From assembly GCF_023336755.1 (NCBI RefSeq), contig NZ_JALZWP010000002.1, positions 1 through 64,000 on the forward strand: a DNA stretch of 64,000 nt, read 5' to 3'. The DNA is from Roseinatronobacter domitianus (GTDB lineage Bacteria > Pseudomonadota > Alphaproteobacteria > Rhodobacterales > Rhodobacteraceae). The notes below the pieces were generated by a model. That model was not told the DNA's origin and ran no database searches. It saw nothing but the letters and a program-made list of their open reading frames with translations. The translations under genes were made by a program, and so were the position numbers. Shown in pieces: positions 54,800 to 62,866 of the stretch (within the stretch, counting starts at the first letter, position 1; each line of letters begins with the position of its first letter).

Positions 54800-55788
54800 G
54801 CCGCGGCCCCACCCTGATTGAGCTGGATGACACGGCAACCGACACCCCGGCCACCGCCCCGCAACCCCCCGAAGATACCCCACCCACGGGCGCAGCCATG
54901 CAGGCCACACTCGCACTGGGACGGCGGCGTATGTCATGGCTGGGTCGCATGGGCTGGGCAGCGGCGCTGGCGCTCCTGGGCATGGCCCTGTCACTCGCGG
55001 CCTGGGATTTCGTCACCGGGCTGATAGCGCGCAACCCATCGCTGGGTTGGGTCGCAGGCGGGCTTCTGGGGTTGGTGGCGCTGGCCTGTCTGGGGGTAGC
55101 CTTGCGCGAATGGGCCGGATTCAGACGATTGCGGCGTCTGGATGACCTGCGCCAGTTAGCCGACCGCGCGCGCCACGACGACACCAGAGCGACCGCCCTA
55201 AAGCTGATGGACCGCCTGTCCGGCCTTTATAGCGCGCGCCCCGAAATGCGCTGGCACCGCGACCGACTGGCCGAACTTGCCCCCGACAAACCCGATGCCG
55301 AGGGGCTGTTGCACCTGACGGAAACCACGCTTCTGATGCCGCTGGACCAAGCCGCCTGTGCCGAGGTCGAAGCCGCCGCGCGGCAAGTTGCCCTACTGAC
55401 CGCAATGCTGCCGATGGCGCTGGTCGATGTGGTTGCAGCGCTTGCGGTCAACCTGCGAATGATCCGCAGGATTGCTGAAATCTATGGCGGGCGCGCGGGC
55501 GCTTTGGGCAGCATCCGCCTGCTGCGCGGCGTGGTGGCACATCTGCTGGCCACAGGGGCTGTGGCCGTGGGCGAGGATATGCTGGGCACGGTTGCGTCTG
55601 GTGGCGTGGTGTCGAAACTGTCACGTCGCTTTGGGGAAGGGCTGGTCAATGGTGCCCTGACCGCGCGGCTGGGGATTGCCGCCATGAGCATCTGCCGCCC
55701 CCTGCCCTTCGTGGCTGTGCAAAAACCCCGAACCGGCGCTATCATGTCAACAGCCGTCAGCGGGTTGTTCGAGCGCGCGAACAGCTAA
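54796..55788 (+). CDS. YcjF-like membrane protein (DUF697)
   Basis: The 330-residue protein has two close hydrophobic segments (about residues 52-76 and 82-102), then a helical domain with the DUF697 stretch VDVVAALAVNLRMIRRIAEIYG. It is the usual partner of YcjX. The start overlaps the ycjX stop by 4 bases. The biochemical function of the pair is unresolved; psp genes are not adjacent here. Confidence 0.9.
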   Translation: MSRGPTLIELDDTATDTPATAPQPPEDTPPTGAAMQATLALGRRRMSWLGRMGWAAALALLGMALSLAAWDFVTGLIARNPSLGWVAGGLLGLVALACLGVALREWAGFRRLRRLDDLRQLADRARHDDTRATALKLMDRLSGLYSARPEMRWHRDRLAELAPDKPDAEGLLHLTETTLLMPLDQAACAEVEAAARQVALLTAMLPMALVDVVAALAVNLRMIRRIAEIYGGRAGALGSIRLLRGVVAHLLATGAVAVGEDMLGTVASGGVVSKLSRRFGEGLVNGALTARLGIAAMSICRPLPFVAVQKPRTGAIMSTAVSGLFERANS

Positions 55789-56178
55789 GGCAGAGGGCGA
55801 CCAAGGATGCGCGCAAGCACGTATCCTGCTCGAAATGCGCGTTGGGCCAATCCTTTGCATCGCACACCAATCCCTGCCCGACCGGGCCAAGCTGGCAACA
55901 TCTTAGCTGATCCGCCATGTCTTGCCAGTTGCCGATGTGATGCTACCTGCCTCGGCATCACCAGATGTTACGCTCGGACCGGGGGATGTGGCACAAACAC
56001 AGCGGGGCGACGGGCAGTAAGCTTGAAAAGCGCGACTTGAAAAGCCACCAGCACACAAGGTTCGGGGCCCGCGAGCGCGACCCTGAAAAAGATCATTGCC
56101 CCGTCAATATGCGGGCGGCGATAGTTCGATTTGTCTGCTGTCCATAGCACCCGGCAAAGCGGGCTTCGCCCCCAGCCA
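55789..56178. other. 390-base intergenic stretch without a supported gene
   Basis: This stretch lies between the YcjF-like gene and lpxK. No frame has a good ribosome binding site or recognisable product; the longest minus-strand frame, 55968-56150, encodes no family I know. A short GGGCTTCGCCC hairpin sits beside the lpxK stop. The stretch could hold a decayed gene or an RNA, but nothing specific is visible. Confidence 0.4.
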
Positions 56179-57165
56179 TTACGCGCGGTTGCGCAACACC
56201 CGCGTCAGCGCCAGATGGATCGCAGGCGCATCCTCCCATTCCAGCCGCACCGGCAAGGTCGTCACTTTCTGGCGAAAGCTGCGCGGCAGGCGCACCGCGT
56301 CTTTCTCTGTCGTGACCATCTGCGCGCCCAGCGCCTTGGCCTCTAGCTCCAGCCGGGTCATCAGCGCGTCACTCAGGCGTTGATGGTCCGACAGCGCCTC
56401 TGCGCGCAGCAAAACTGCGCCTTCCGCGCGCAAGGTCGCAAAGAACTTCTCTGGCCGTCCGATCCCGGCAAAGGCAAGAACCTTCTGGCCATGAAACGAC
56501 AGGCCCATGGCAAGGGGTTTGAGCGCGGCTCCCAGCACCGGCACTGGATACGCCGCCAGTTTGCGAAACGCCGCGACCTGATCTGGCCCGCCAATCGCAA
56601 CGATCATGTCAGCCCGCGCCAGCCCCTTGGCCACCGGTTCACGCAGCGGACCGGCGGGCAGCACCCGTCCATTCCCAAAGCCAAGGCCTGCATCCACAAC
56701 CACCAAGGACAGATCCTTACGCAAGGCGGGGTCCTGAAACCCGTCATCCAGAATCAACACCTCTGCGCCGGCCGCCTGCGCCAGCCGCGCGGTCGCCGCG
56801 CGGTCGCGTCCAACCCAGACCGGCGCGAAAGCGGCCATCAGAAGCGGTTCATCGCCCACATCCTCGGCGCTGTGCTGGCGTTCATTCACCTGCACCGGCC
56901 CCGGCAATCGCCCGCCATAGCCGCGTGACAGAACATGCGGCTGCACCCCCTGCCCTTGCAGCAACTGCACCAGCGCGATCACCGTCGGAGTCTTGCCAGT
57001 GCCACCGATATTGATATTGCCCACGCAAATGACCGGAACATCGGGGCTGAAGCGCACGGGTTGCCTTAGCCGTCGCGCCGTCGCTGCCGCATAGAGCGCG
57101 CCAAGCGGCGCCAACAGGGTCGCCAAAACAGAGCGCGGACGAAACCAGAATCCGGGTGGCTGCAT
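56179..57165 (-). CDS. lpxK: Tetraacyldisaccharide 4'-kinase
   Basis: LpxK phosphorylates the lipid A disaccharide at the 4' position, at the inner membrane. The 328-residue protein has an N-terminal hydrophobic segment, Walker A GNINIGGTGKTPT (GGTGKTP at residues 54-60) and the HVLSRGYGGR and LDDGFQ motifs. ATG 57165 gives the standard start; the frame is open 31 codons further. It is 4 bases behind the waaA-like gene in a tldE-cysQ-waaA-like-lpxK operon. Confidence 0.96.
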   Translation of the reverse strand: MQPPGFWFRPRSVLATLLAPLGALYAAATARRLRQPVRFSPDVPVICVGNINIGGTGKTPTVIALVQLLQGQGVQPHVLSRGYGGRLPGPVQVNERQHSAEDVGDEPLLMAAFAPVWVGRDRAATARLAQAAGAEVLILDDGFQDPALRKDLSLVVVDAGLGFGNGRVLPAGPLREPVAKGLARADMIVAIGGPDQVAAFRKLAAYPVPVLGAALKPLAMGLSFHGQKVLAFAGIGRPEKFFATLRAEGAVLLRAEALSDHQRLSDALMTRLELEAKALGAQMVTTEKDAVRLPRSFRQKVTTLPVRLEWEDAPAIHLALTRVLRNRA

Positions 57166-57169
57166 GGCG

Positions 57170-58336
57170 TTATTCCCGGTGTGTGGCCAACAGGGCCGTG
57201 ACAAGAATTTCTGTCGCTTCGGACCCTTCCGAAACAACCTGCCAGCCGCCATGCGCAAGCTCTGCCGCGCGTTCCGGCCGCAAGACGCTGCGCATCATCG
57301 CGCCAAGGGCATCGGGCCGCGTTACACGCCGCGACGCCTGCCGCTCTGCCAACATGTCGAACGCGGCGTCAAACCGCCCACTTTCCGGGCCGTGGACGAT
57401 AGCGCAACCCAGACCTGCGGGTTCCAGCGGCGAATAGGTGCTGCCGGTGCTGAAACTTCCCCCCATGTAGCAGGCGACCGCCAGCCGATACCACAAGCCG
57501 CGCTCGCCCTCGGTATCGGCAATATAAACCTGTGTTTCGGGCAGCAGGGGGTCGTCGCGTGATCGAAGCGCCATGTTGAACTGATGCGCAAAACGGTCAT
57601 ACAGCGCCGGGCCGCGCATTGGGTCGGCGGGATGCAGAATCAGCGCCAGCCGATGGGTTTCGCGCAAGGCTTCCTGCTGGACGGCAATGACCCGCTCCTC
57701 TTCTTCGGGCGGCACGCCCGCAGCCAGCCAGACCGTGCGCTGGCGCAGAGCGTCTGCAAGGGCTTCGCGCTCGGTCTCGTTGCATTTCAACGCCAAGGGC
57801 GCTTGCGACAGTGTGCCGATGACTGACAAGCGGTCAGCGGGCACGCCAGCACCCTGCCATTGTGCCAGCCAATCTTCTTTGGCGAGATAAACATGCGACA
57901 CCCGAGCAAAGACGCGCCGCGCATGACCGGGAATAAAGGACCAAAGCCCCGTTGTCTGGGGCGCGGGCATTTCGGCCACCAGAATACGTGTTCGCTGCCG
58001 CGTCAGCGTTGCAACCAATGCCGAATCAAGAGAGCGCGTGGCCAAAAGCGCCGTCGAAACCCGCGCCCCTTGCCCAAGCAGACGTGCAAGGCGCGCCCCG
58101 TCATCATCGCACGCAATGCACAGGCGGCGCGGTATTTCAGGCGGTGCGGTGCAGTCTTGCGGAAAGCTGAGCACCACACCCGCCGACTCGTCCGCCTGCA
58201 AAACCGCTTCCGACAACGCGGCCAGCTTTTCCAACCGGCGCGGGGTGTCGCAATGGAACCACAGCAAAGGGTCGCCCAGCCCGGCGATTACGGACAAGCC
58301 GGGAAAATACGATGCCTGTTCATCCTTGCCGGTCAC
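57170..58336 (-). CDS. WaaA-like (Kdo transferase family) protein without the catalytic SVGE motif
   Basis: The 388-residue protein matches Kdo transferase over its C-terminal half: VIGTLSQAPLALK, VWLAAGVPPEEEE (THEGEE in E. coli), LILHPADP and STYSPLEPAG (GHNPLEPA). But the catalytic HSVSVGE is replaced by LLWFHCDTPRRLEK, so the Glu that acts as base is missing, and the N-terminal membrane helix of WaaA is absent. The GTG start has AGGAGA upstream. It may be a paralogue with another job; a canonical waaA would then lie elsewhere. It is in an operon with lpxK and cysQ. Confidence 0.85.
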   Translation of the reverse strand: MTGKDEQASYFPGLSVIAGLGDPLLWFHCDTPRRLEKLAALSEAVLQADESAGVVLSFPQDCTAPPEIPRRLCIACDDDGARLARLLGQGARVSTALLATRSLDSALVATLTRQRTRILVAEMPAPQTTGLWSFIPGHARRVFARVSHVYLAKEDWLAQWQGAGVPADRLSVIGTLSQAPLALKCNETEREALADALRQRTVWLAAGVPPEEEERVIAVQQEALRETHRLALILHPADPMRGPALYDRFAHQFNMALRSRDDPLLPETQVYIADTEGERGLWYRLAVACYMGGSFSTGSTYSPLEPAGLGCAIVHGPESGRFDAAFDMLAERQASRRVTRPDALGAMMRSVLRPERAAELAHGGWQVVSEGSEATEILVTALLATHRE

Positions 58337-58382
58337 GCCTGCGGCTCTCCTATGTCGAAAACGCAACCCGCCTTTCGGTGCG

Positions 58383-59156
58383 TCATCCCAGCCTGCGCGC
58401 CAACAGCTCTGCATGCAAGACGGGACTGGCGGCAATAACCCCCGGCGCAAGCGGGGTTTCGGTATTGAACAGCAGCGTGTTGCCCCGGTCGTCACTGACG
58501 CGTCCACCCGCTTCTTCAACAATCAGCGCGCCGGCGGCAATGTCCCAATGCCATGCCGGTTTGAACGTCAACATCGCATCAAATGCGCCATCGGCGACGA
58601 GCGCCAGACGCCATGCCAGCGCGGGGCGAAAAAACCGCTCGGCCTCTGGTGGACCACCGGGCCAGAACCCGGCGTCAAATTGGCTACGCGCCGCCAGCAC
58701 ACGCGCGCGCCCCGATGGCGCGGCCACAGAAACCGGCGCGCCATTGCAAAACGCCCCTTGTCCCAATGCGGCACTGTAGGTCTGACCCAGACGCGGCACA
58801 TGGATCGCTGCGGCGACAGGGCGCCCGTGCTCGACCAGACATACCGGATGCGCAAACCCGTCTTGCCCGGCCAAATAGGCTCTGGTGCCATCCAGCGGGT
58901 CCACAATGAACACACGCGCGCAGCCCAGCCTGTCCGGGCTATCCGGGGTTTCTTCCGAAAGCCAGCCGTGGTCAGGGCGCGCGCCAAGCAGCATGTCTTT
59001 CAGATGCGCATCGATCTCAAGGTCCACCTCAGAGACAGGCCCTTGCCCCTGCCCCTTGTCCCAGACACGCGGTGCGCGCCCGAAATGGCGCAATGCAATT
59101 TCGCCTGCCAGTTGCGCGGCCTGCGTAACCAGCTCCAGGTCGTCAGTCACCGGCAA
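58383..59156 (-). CDS. cysQ: Inositol-monophosphatase-family phosphatase, CysQ-type
   Basis: The 257-residue protein has the Li-sensitive phosphatase motifs WLSEETPD (Glu68, Glu69), VDPLDGTRAY (residues 85-94) and PAWHWDIAAGALIVEEAGG. CysQ removes the 3' phosphate of PAP in sulfate assimilation; inositol or other phosphatase activity is an alternative. It overlaps tldE by 14 bases and lies 46 bases before the waaA-like start. Confidence 0.9.
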   Translation of the reverse strand: MPVTDDLELVTQAAQLAGEIALRHFGRAPRVWDKGQGQGPVSEVDLEIDAHLKDMLLGARPDHGWLSEETPDSPDRLGCARVFIVDPLDGTRAYLAGQDGFAHPVCLVEHGRPVAAAIHVPRLGQTYSAALGQGAFCNGAPVSVAAPSGRARVLAARSQFDAGFWPGGPPEAERFFRPALAWRLALVADGAFDAMLTFKPAWHWDIAAGALIVEEAGGRVSDDRGNTLLFNTETPLAPGVIAASPVLHAELLARRLG

Positions 59157-60504
59157 GGGTCATCCCCTCGACCAGCAACGATGGCACAACATGCGAAAGA
59201 TGTGTCCGCGCGTCATTGGCCGGAATGATCCGCCGCAGCATGTCGCGCAGGTTGCCCGCGATTGTGCATTCGTTGACCGGATAGGCGATTTCACCGTTTT
59301 CGACCCAGAACCCGCTTGCCCCGCGCGAATAATCGCCGGTGTTGGGATTAATCGTGGACCCGATCAGCGACGTGACCAGCAAGCCGGTGCCCATCTGCGC
59401 GATCAGGTCTTCACGGCTTGGCGCGCCTTGGGTCAGCGCCCAGTTGGTGGTGCCGGGGCTTGGCGGCGCAGAGGTGCCGCGCATGGCATTGGCCGTGCTC
59501 TCGAGCCCAAGCTTGCGCGCCGATGCAAGGTCCAGAACCCAACCCTGCAACATCCCGTCTGCCACAAGGTCGCGCGCCCGTGTCGCCAGCCCTTCGGCGT
59601 CGAACGGGCGCGAAGCACTGGCGCGAAGGCGGTGCGGGTCTTCATGCAAGGACAGTCCCTTGGGCAATACTTGCTCGCCCATGGCATCACGCAACCAGCT
59701 TGATCCGCGCGCGATGGACGCGCCGTTGATTGCCGACACAAGATGCCCGATCAGCCCGCTGGCCACGCGTTCATCATACAGAACCGGATAGGCACCGGTT
59801 TTCGGGCGCCGCGCGCCATGCCGGGCCACAGCCCGTTCGGCGGCCAAGTGCCCGATCGTTTCCGGGGCTGGCAGATCCGCTTGAAACACCCGCCCCTCGC
59901 CGCACCAGTCGCGCTCCATCGCCGTGCCTTCGCCGCTGATCGCGACACAGCTTGTGTGCCGGGACGTGCGCGCATAGCCACCGCTAAACCCGTTGGTCGC
60001 GGCCAGCCAGATTGCCTGCTGACCGTACGCGGCAGAGGCCGATTGCACCTGCGTCACCCCAGCCACTGAAAGCGCTGCGGCTTCGGCACGGCGCGCGTCT
60101 TCTTCCAGCGTGGCCGGGTCGGGCTCGGCCGCCGGGTCGAACAGGTCCAGCCCATCGGCACTGCGCAACATGGCAAGGCGGTGGCTGTCGGCCAGCCCCG
60201 CATAGGGGTCTTCGGGCGCTTCGCGGGCCATCGCAACCGCGCGCGCCGCCATAGCTGCAAGCGTTTCCGGCCGTGTGTCAGAGGACGAGATGCAAGCCTG
60301 CCGTTGGCCTACAAAAACCCGCAGCCCAATTTCCAGCCCCTCCGAGCGTTCTGCCTGTTCCAGTCCGCCCTTGCGCACGTCAATGGACACCGAACGCCCC
60401 TCGACCGCCATTGCATCGGCGGCATCAGCGCCCGCATCCTTGGCTGCGCGCAACATGGCTTGGGCCAGCGGTGCCAGCGGTGCGGTCAGCTCATCACTCT
60501 GCAT
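59143..60504 (-). CDS. pmbA: TldE/PmbA-type peptidase family protein
   Basis: The 453-residue protein belongs to the TldD/TldE metalloprotease family, which processes microcin precursors and the CcdA antitoxin. The conserved C-terminal GASGFWVENGEIAYPVNE and SLIGSTINPNTGDYSRG segments are present. TldE itself lacks the zinc HExxH of its partner TldD. tldD is not adjacent. It is the first gene of the minus-strand operon to lpxK. Confidence 0.93.
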   Translation of the reverse strand: MQSDELTAPLAPLAQAMLRAAKDAGADAADAMAVEGRSVSIDVRKGGLEQAERSEGLEIGLRVFVGQRQACISSSDTRPETLAAMAARAVAMAREAPEDPYAGLADSHRLAMLRSADGLDLFDPAAEPDPATLEEDARRAEAAALSVAGVTQVQSASAAYGQQAIWLAATNGFSGGYARTSRHTSCVAISGEGTAMERDWCGEGRVFQADLPAPETIGHLAAERAVARHGARRPKTGAYPVLYDERVASGLIGHLVSAINGASIARGSSWLRDAMGEQVLPKGLSLHEDPHRLRASASRPFDAEGLATRARDLVADGMLQGWVLDLASARKLGLESTANAMRGTSAPPSPGTTNWALTQGAPSREDLIAQMGTGLLVTSLIGSTINPNTGDYSRGASGFWVENGEIAYPVNECTIAGNLRDMLRRIIPANDARTHLSHVVPSLLVEGMTLAGD

Positions 60505-60657
60505 CGGACGATCCTTTTGTCGAGGGCTGCGCCTGATCTAGTGCGAACCGGCACGAATTGGAATGGCATACGGCCGCATTTTGCGCAGGTTCCGGGTCGG
60601 CAAGGGCCGGTAGGCCAGCATAATCCAATGCGGATGACCCCGGAGGCGCGCCCACCC

Positions 60658-61230
60658 ATGACAACGCTGACCCTTTTGCTGTTCCTCTTGCCGCTGGCCT
60701 TTAGCCCCGGACCGGGCAACCTGTTTTTCGCGGCCCATGGCGCGCGGTTCGGCTGGCGCAAGTCGCTGCCTGCGCTTGCGGGGTATCATGCGGCAACGAT
60801 AACCGCGGCCCTTGCGGTAGGTGGTGGACTGTTGGTTGTGGCTGGGCCGGACACGGCCCGCCTGCTGCTCTGGGCCGGGACCGGCTACATGATATGGCTG
60901 GCCCTGCGGCTGTGGCGCGCAAGCAGCCTTCCCCGTCAGACAGATGCCAACCATGCCAGCCTCTGGGACGGCGTGCCACTTCTGGCCCTAAACCCCAAAG
61001 CATGGGCGATCATGGCCGCCCTTTTTACCCAGTTCCCATCCGCCGACTGGCAGACAATGACCTGGGTTGCAGCCGTGTTCACCATCAACAATGCGGTCGC
61101 CTTTTTGCTCTGGACCGTGCTGGGCCAATCCTTGCTTGCACGCATCCAAAACCCGGCCCATCTGCGCCAGATCAACAGAGCCTTTGCCGTGCTCCTTGCC
61201 GCTGTCGCCATCTGGGTGGCTGTCTGCTGA
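60658..61230 (+). CDS. LysE/RhtB-family amino acid exporter
   Basis: This 190-residue membrane protein has five or six hydrophobic segments and the N-terminal SPGPGNLFFAAHGARFG motif of LysE/RhtB exporters. Substrate is not determinable: RhtB-type members export threonine, homoserine or other neutral amino acids. The ATG at 60658 follows GGAGG; two in-frame ATGs at 60628 and 60634 are less likely. It is divergent from pmbA. Confidence 0.88.
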   Translation: MTTLTLLLFLLPLAFSPGPGNLFFAAHGARFGWRKSLPALAGYHAATITAALAVGGGLLVVAGPDTARLLLWAGTGYMIWLALRLWRASSLPRQTDANHASLWDGVPLLALNPKAWAIMAALFTQFPSADWQTMTWVAAVFTINNAVAFLLWTVLGQSLLARIQNPAHLRQINRAFAVLLAAVAIWVAVC

Positions 61231-61233
61231 TGC

Positions 61234-61824
61234 CTACCACCAACCGCTGCGACAATTCCGCAATTGCTGATCATACATCACCGATCGGCTGGCCACGCGA
61301 TCCGCAACCTGCAACAACCATGGCTTGGAATTGTAAGTCCCACGCGCGAAGCCTGTATGCCCGTCATGATAGGCCAGATACTGGTTGCGGGCGTCATTCA
61401 GGGCAATGCCGTTACGCTCACGTGTTTTGTTGGAATACCAGCCCACGAAATCCGTTGCGTCCCGAATATCGGTGCGGTCCGCGCGGCGATTGCCGGTTTC
61501 CCGGCGATACTCGTCCCACGTGCCGTCAAGTGCCTGACTATACCCCAACGCAGAGCTTTGGCGCCCCAGCGGGATCACGCCCAGCGCATAGCGCACAGGC
61601 GTCTGCGCATCCCCGATGAAGCGGCTTTCAGCATGGATGATCGCCGCCTGCACAGCCAGCGGAATGCCCCATTTGCGCTCGCTCGCGCGCATCGCCGCGA
61701 AATATTTCGGCCGCTCGGATTGCATGGCACAGGCATCGTCCAGATTGCGCGGCGCCGAAAACTCGCGTCCGCCGCACGCCGATAGCAACACCGCGACTGC
61801 GATGATTAAAGGAATTCTGCTCAT
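61234..61824 (-). CDS. Lytic-transglycosylase-like lipoprotein
   Basis: The 196-residue protein has a lipoprotein signal (AVLLSACGG, Cys17 as the lipidated residue) and an SLT-type domain (GIPLAVQAAIIHAESRF with the catalytic Glu, then LGYSQALDGTWDEYR). It should cleave peptidoglycan glycan strands at the outer membrane. It is next to motB on the opposite strand, and such enzymes open the wall for flagellar rods. The LysE-type gene ends 3 bases away. Confidence 0.88.
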   Translation of the reverse strand: MSRIPLIIAVAVLLSACGGREFSAPRNLDDACAMQSERPKYFAAMRASERKWGIPLAVQAAIIHAESRFIGDAQTPVRYALGVIPLGRQSSALGYSQALDGTWDEYRRETGNRRADRTDIRDATDFVGWYSNKTRERNGIALNDARNQYLAYHDGHTGFARGTYNSKPWLLQVADRVASRSVMYDQQLRNCRSGWW

Positions 61825-62003
61825 ATCTGCCTCGATTTTTTGTGCTGAACACTAACGGGTCTGACCTGAAAAGTAATCCCCCATCCTGCCCAACTGGGGC
61901 AGTAGTGGCGAAAACGTGACCTGATCCGTGCAAACCGCGCGGTCTTAACATTCCGTTCAGATCCCCCTGCTAAATTAGACGGTGGGTAAAAAGGTGGGTA
62001 AAC

Positions 62004-62792
62004 ATGGCACGTGCTGACAATGTCAGGCCGATAATCATCAAACGCAAAAAAATTGTTGCGGGGGGTGGGCATCATGGTGGCGCTTGGAAAGTGGCCTATG
62101 CCGATTTCGTGACAGCGATGATGGCGTTCTTTCTCATGTTGTGGTTGCTCGGCTCCGTCAGTGATGACGAACGCAAGGGGATTGCAGATTATTTTTCGCC
62201 GACCTTCGCGGTCGACAGCCAATCCTCCGGAGGGGACGGGGCTTTGGGCGGCTCTTCCATTTCAACAGTCTCCTCTCTCACCGACGAGATCGCCACAGCA
62301 GAAGCATACCAATCGGAATCGCAAGCGTTGCAAGATGTCGTGGACGCATTTGCAGCCCTTTCCGGGGAAAGCGCACATGCCGAACAATTGCTGAAACACG
62401 TTAATATAAGGTTGACCGACGAGGGCCTCGTTGTCACCCTGTCCGACCTGCCTGACGCGCCGCTGTTCGATCCGTCCGGTGCAACTGCGCGGCCTGTTCT
62501 GTTGCAACTTGTGCCGCTCATGACAGAAGCGATGCGCATTGTTCAGAACCCGCTTGCCATCGGCGCGCATTCGCAAGCGTTTCCGGCGGTTCTGCGTAAC
62601 AATCCTGTGTGGGAACTTACGCTCGCGCGGGCTGCGGCAACCCGTCACCTCGTTCTGGAAAGCGGTTTCGATCCGGAGCGCCTGAAGCGGGTGACGGGCC
62701 ATGCCGACCGGACCCCGGCCCTGCCCGACAATACAATGGCGGCGCAAAACAACCGTCTGGAACTTATATTGTTGCGTAGCGTGCGATTGTGA
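62004..62792 (+). CDS. motB: Flagellar motor protein MotB
   Basis: MotB anchors the stator to peptidoglycan and carries protons with MotA. The 262-residue protein has one transmembrane helix, AYADFVTAMMAFFLMLWLLG, with the proton-binding Asp34, and a C-terminal OmpA-like peptidoglycan-binding domain (GHADRTPALP). Two near-identical GGTGGGTAAA units precede the start, one of them as the ribosome binding site. motA is not in the window. flgE follows after 74 bases. Confidence 0.95.
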   Translation: MARADNVRPIIIKRKKIVAGGGHHGGAWKVAYADFVTAMMAFFLMLWLLGSVSDDERKGIADYFSPTFAVDSQSSGGDGALGGSSISTVSSLTDEIATAEAYQSESQALQDVVDAFAALSGESAHAEQLLKHVNIRLTDEGLVVTLSDLPDAPLFDPSGATARPVLLQLVPLMTEAMRIVQNPLAIGAHSQAFPAVLRNNPVWELTLARAAATRHLVLESGFDPERLKRVTGHADRTPALPDNTMAAQNNRLELILLRSVRL

Positions 62793-62866
62793 AACCCGAT
62801 TAGGGGGAAATTAAGATGCGCGGTGGATAGTGATGGGAAGAATCAGCAACCCATCACGGAGCGGCC

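Noticed and set aside
55968-56150. Minus-strand 60-codon frame before lpxK
   Set aside because: No ribosome binding site and no known family; a DUF2093-type small gene sometimes found here was looked for and not seen.
58337-58522. Longer start of the waaA-like gene up to 58522
   Set aside because: It would overlap cysQ strongly; the GTG at 58336 has AGGAGA upstream and fits the gap after cysQ.
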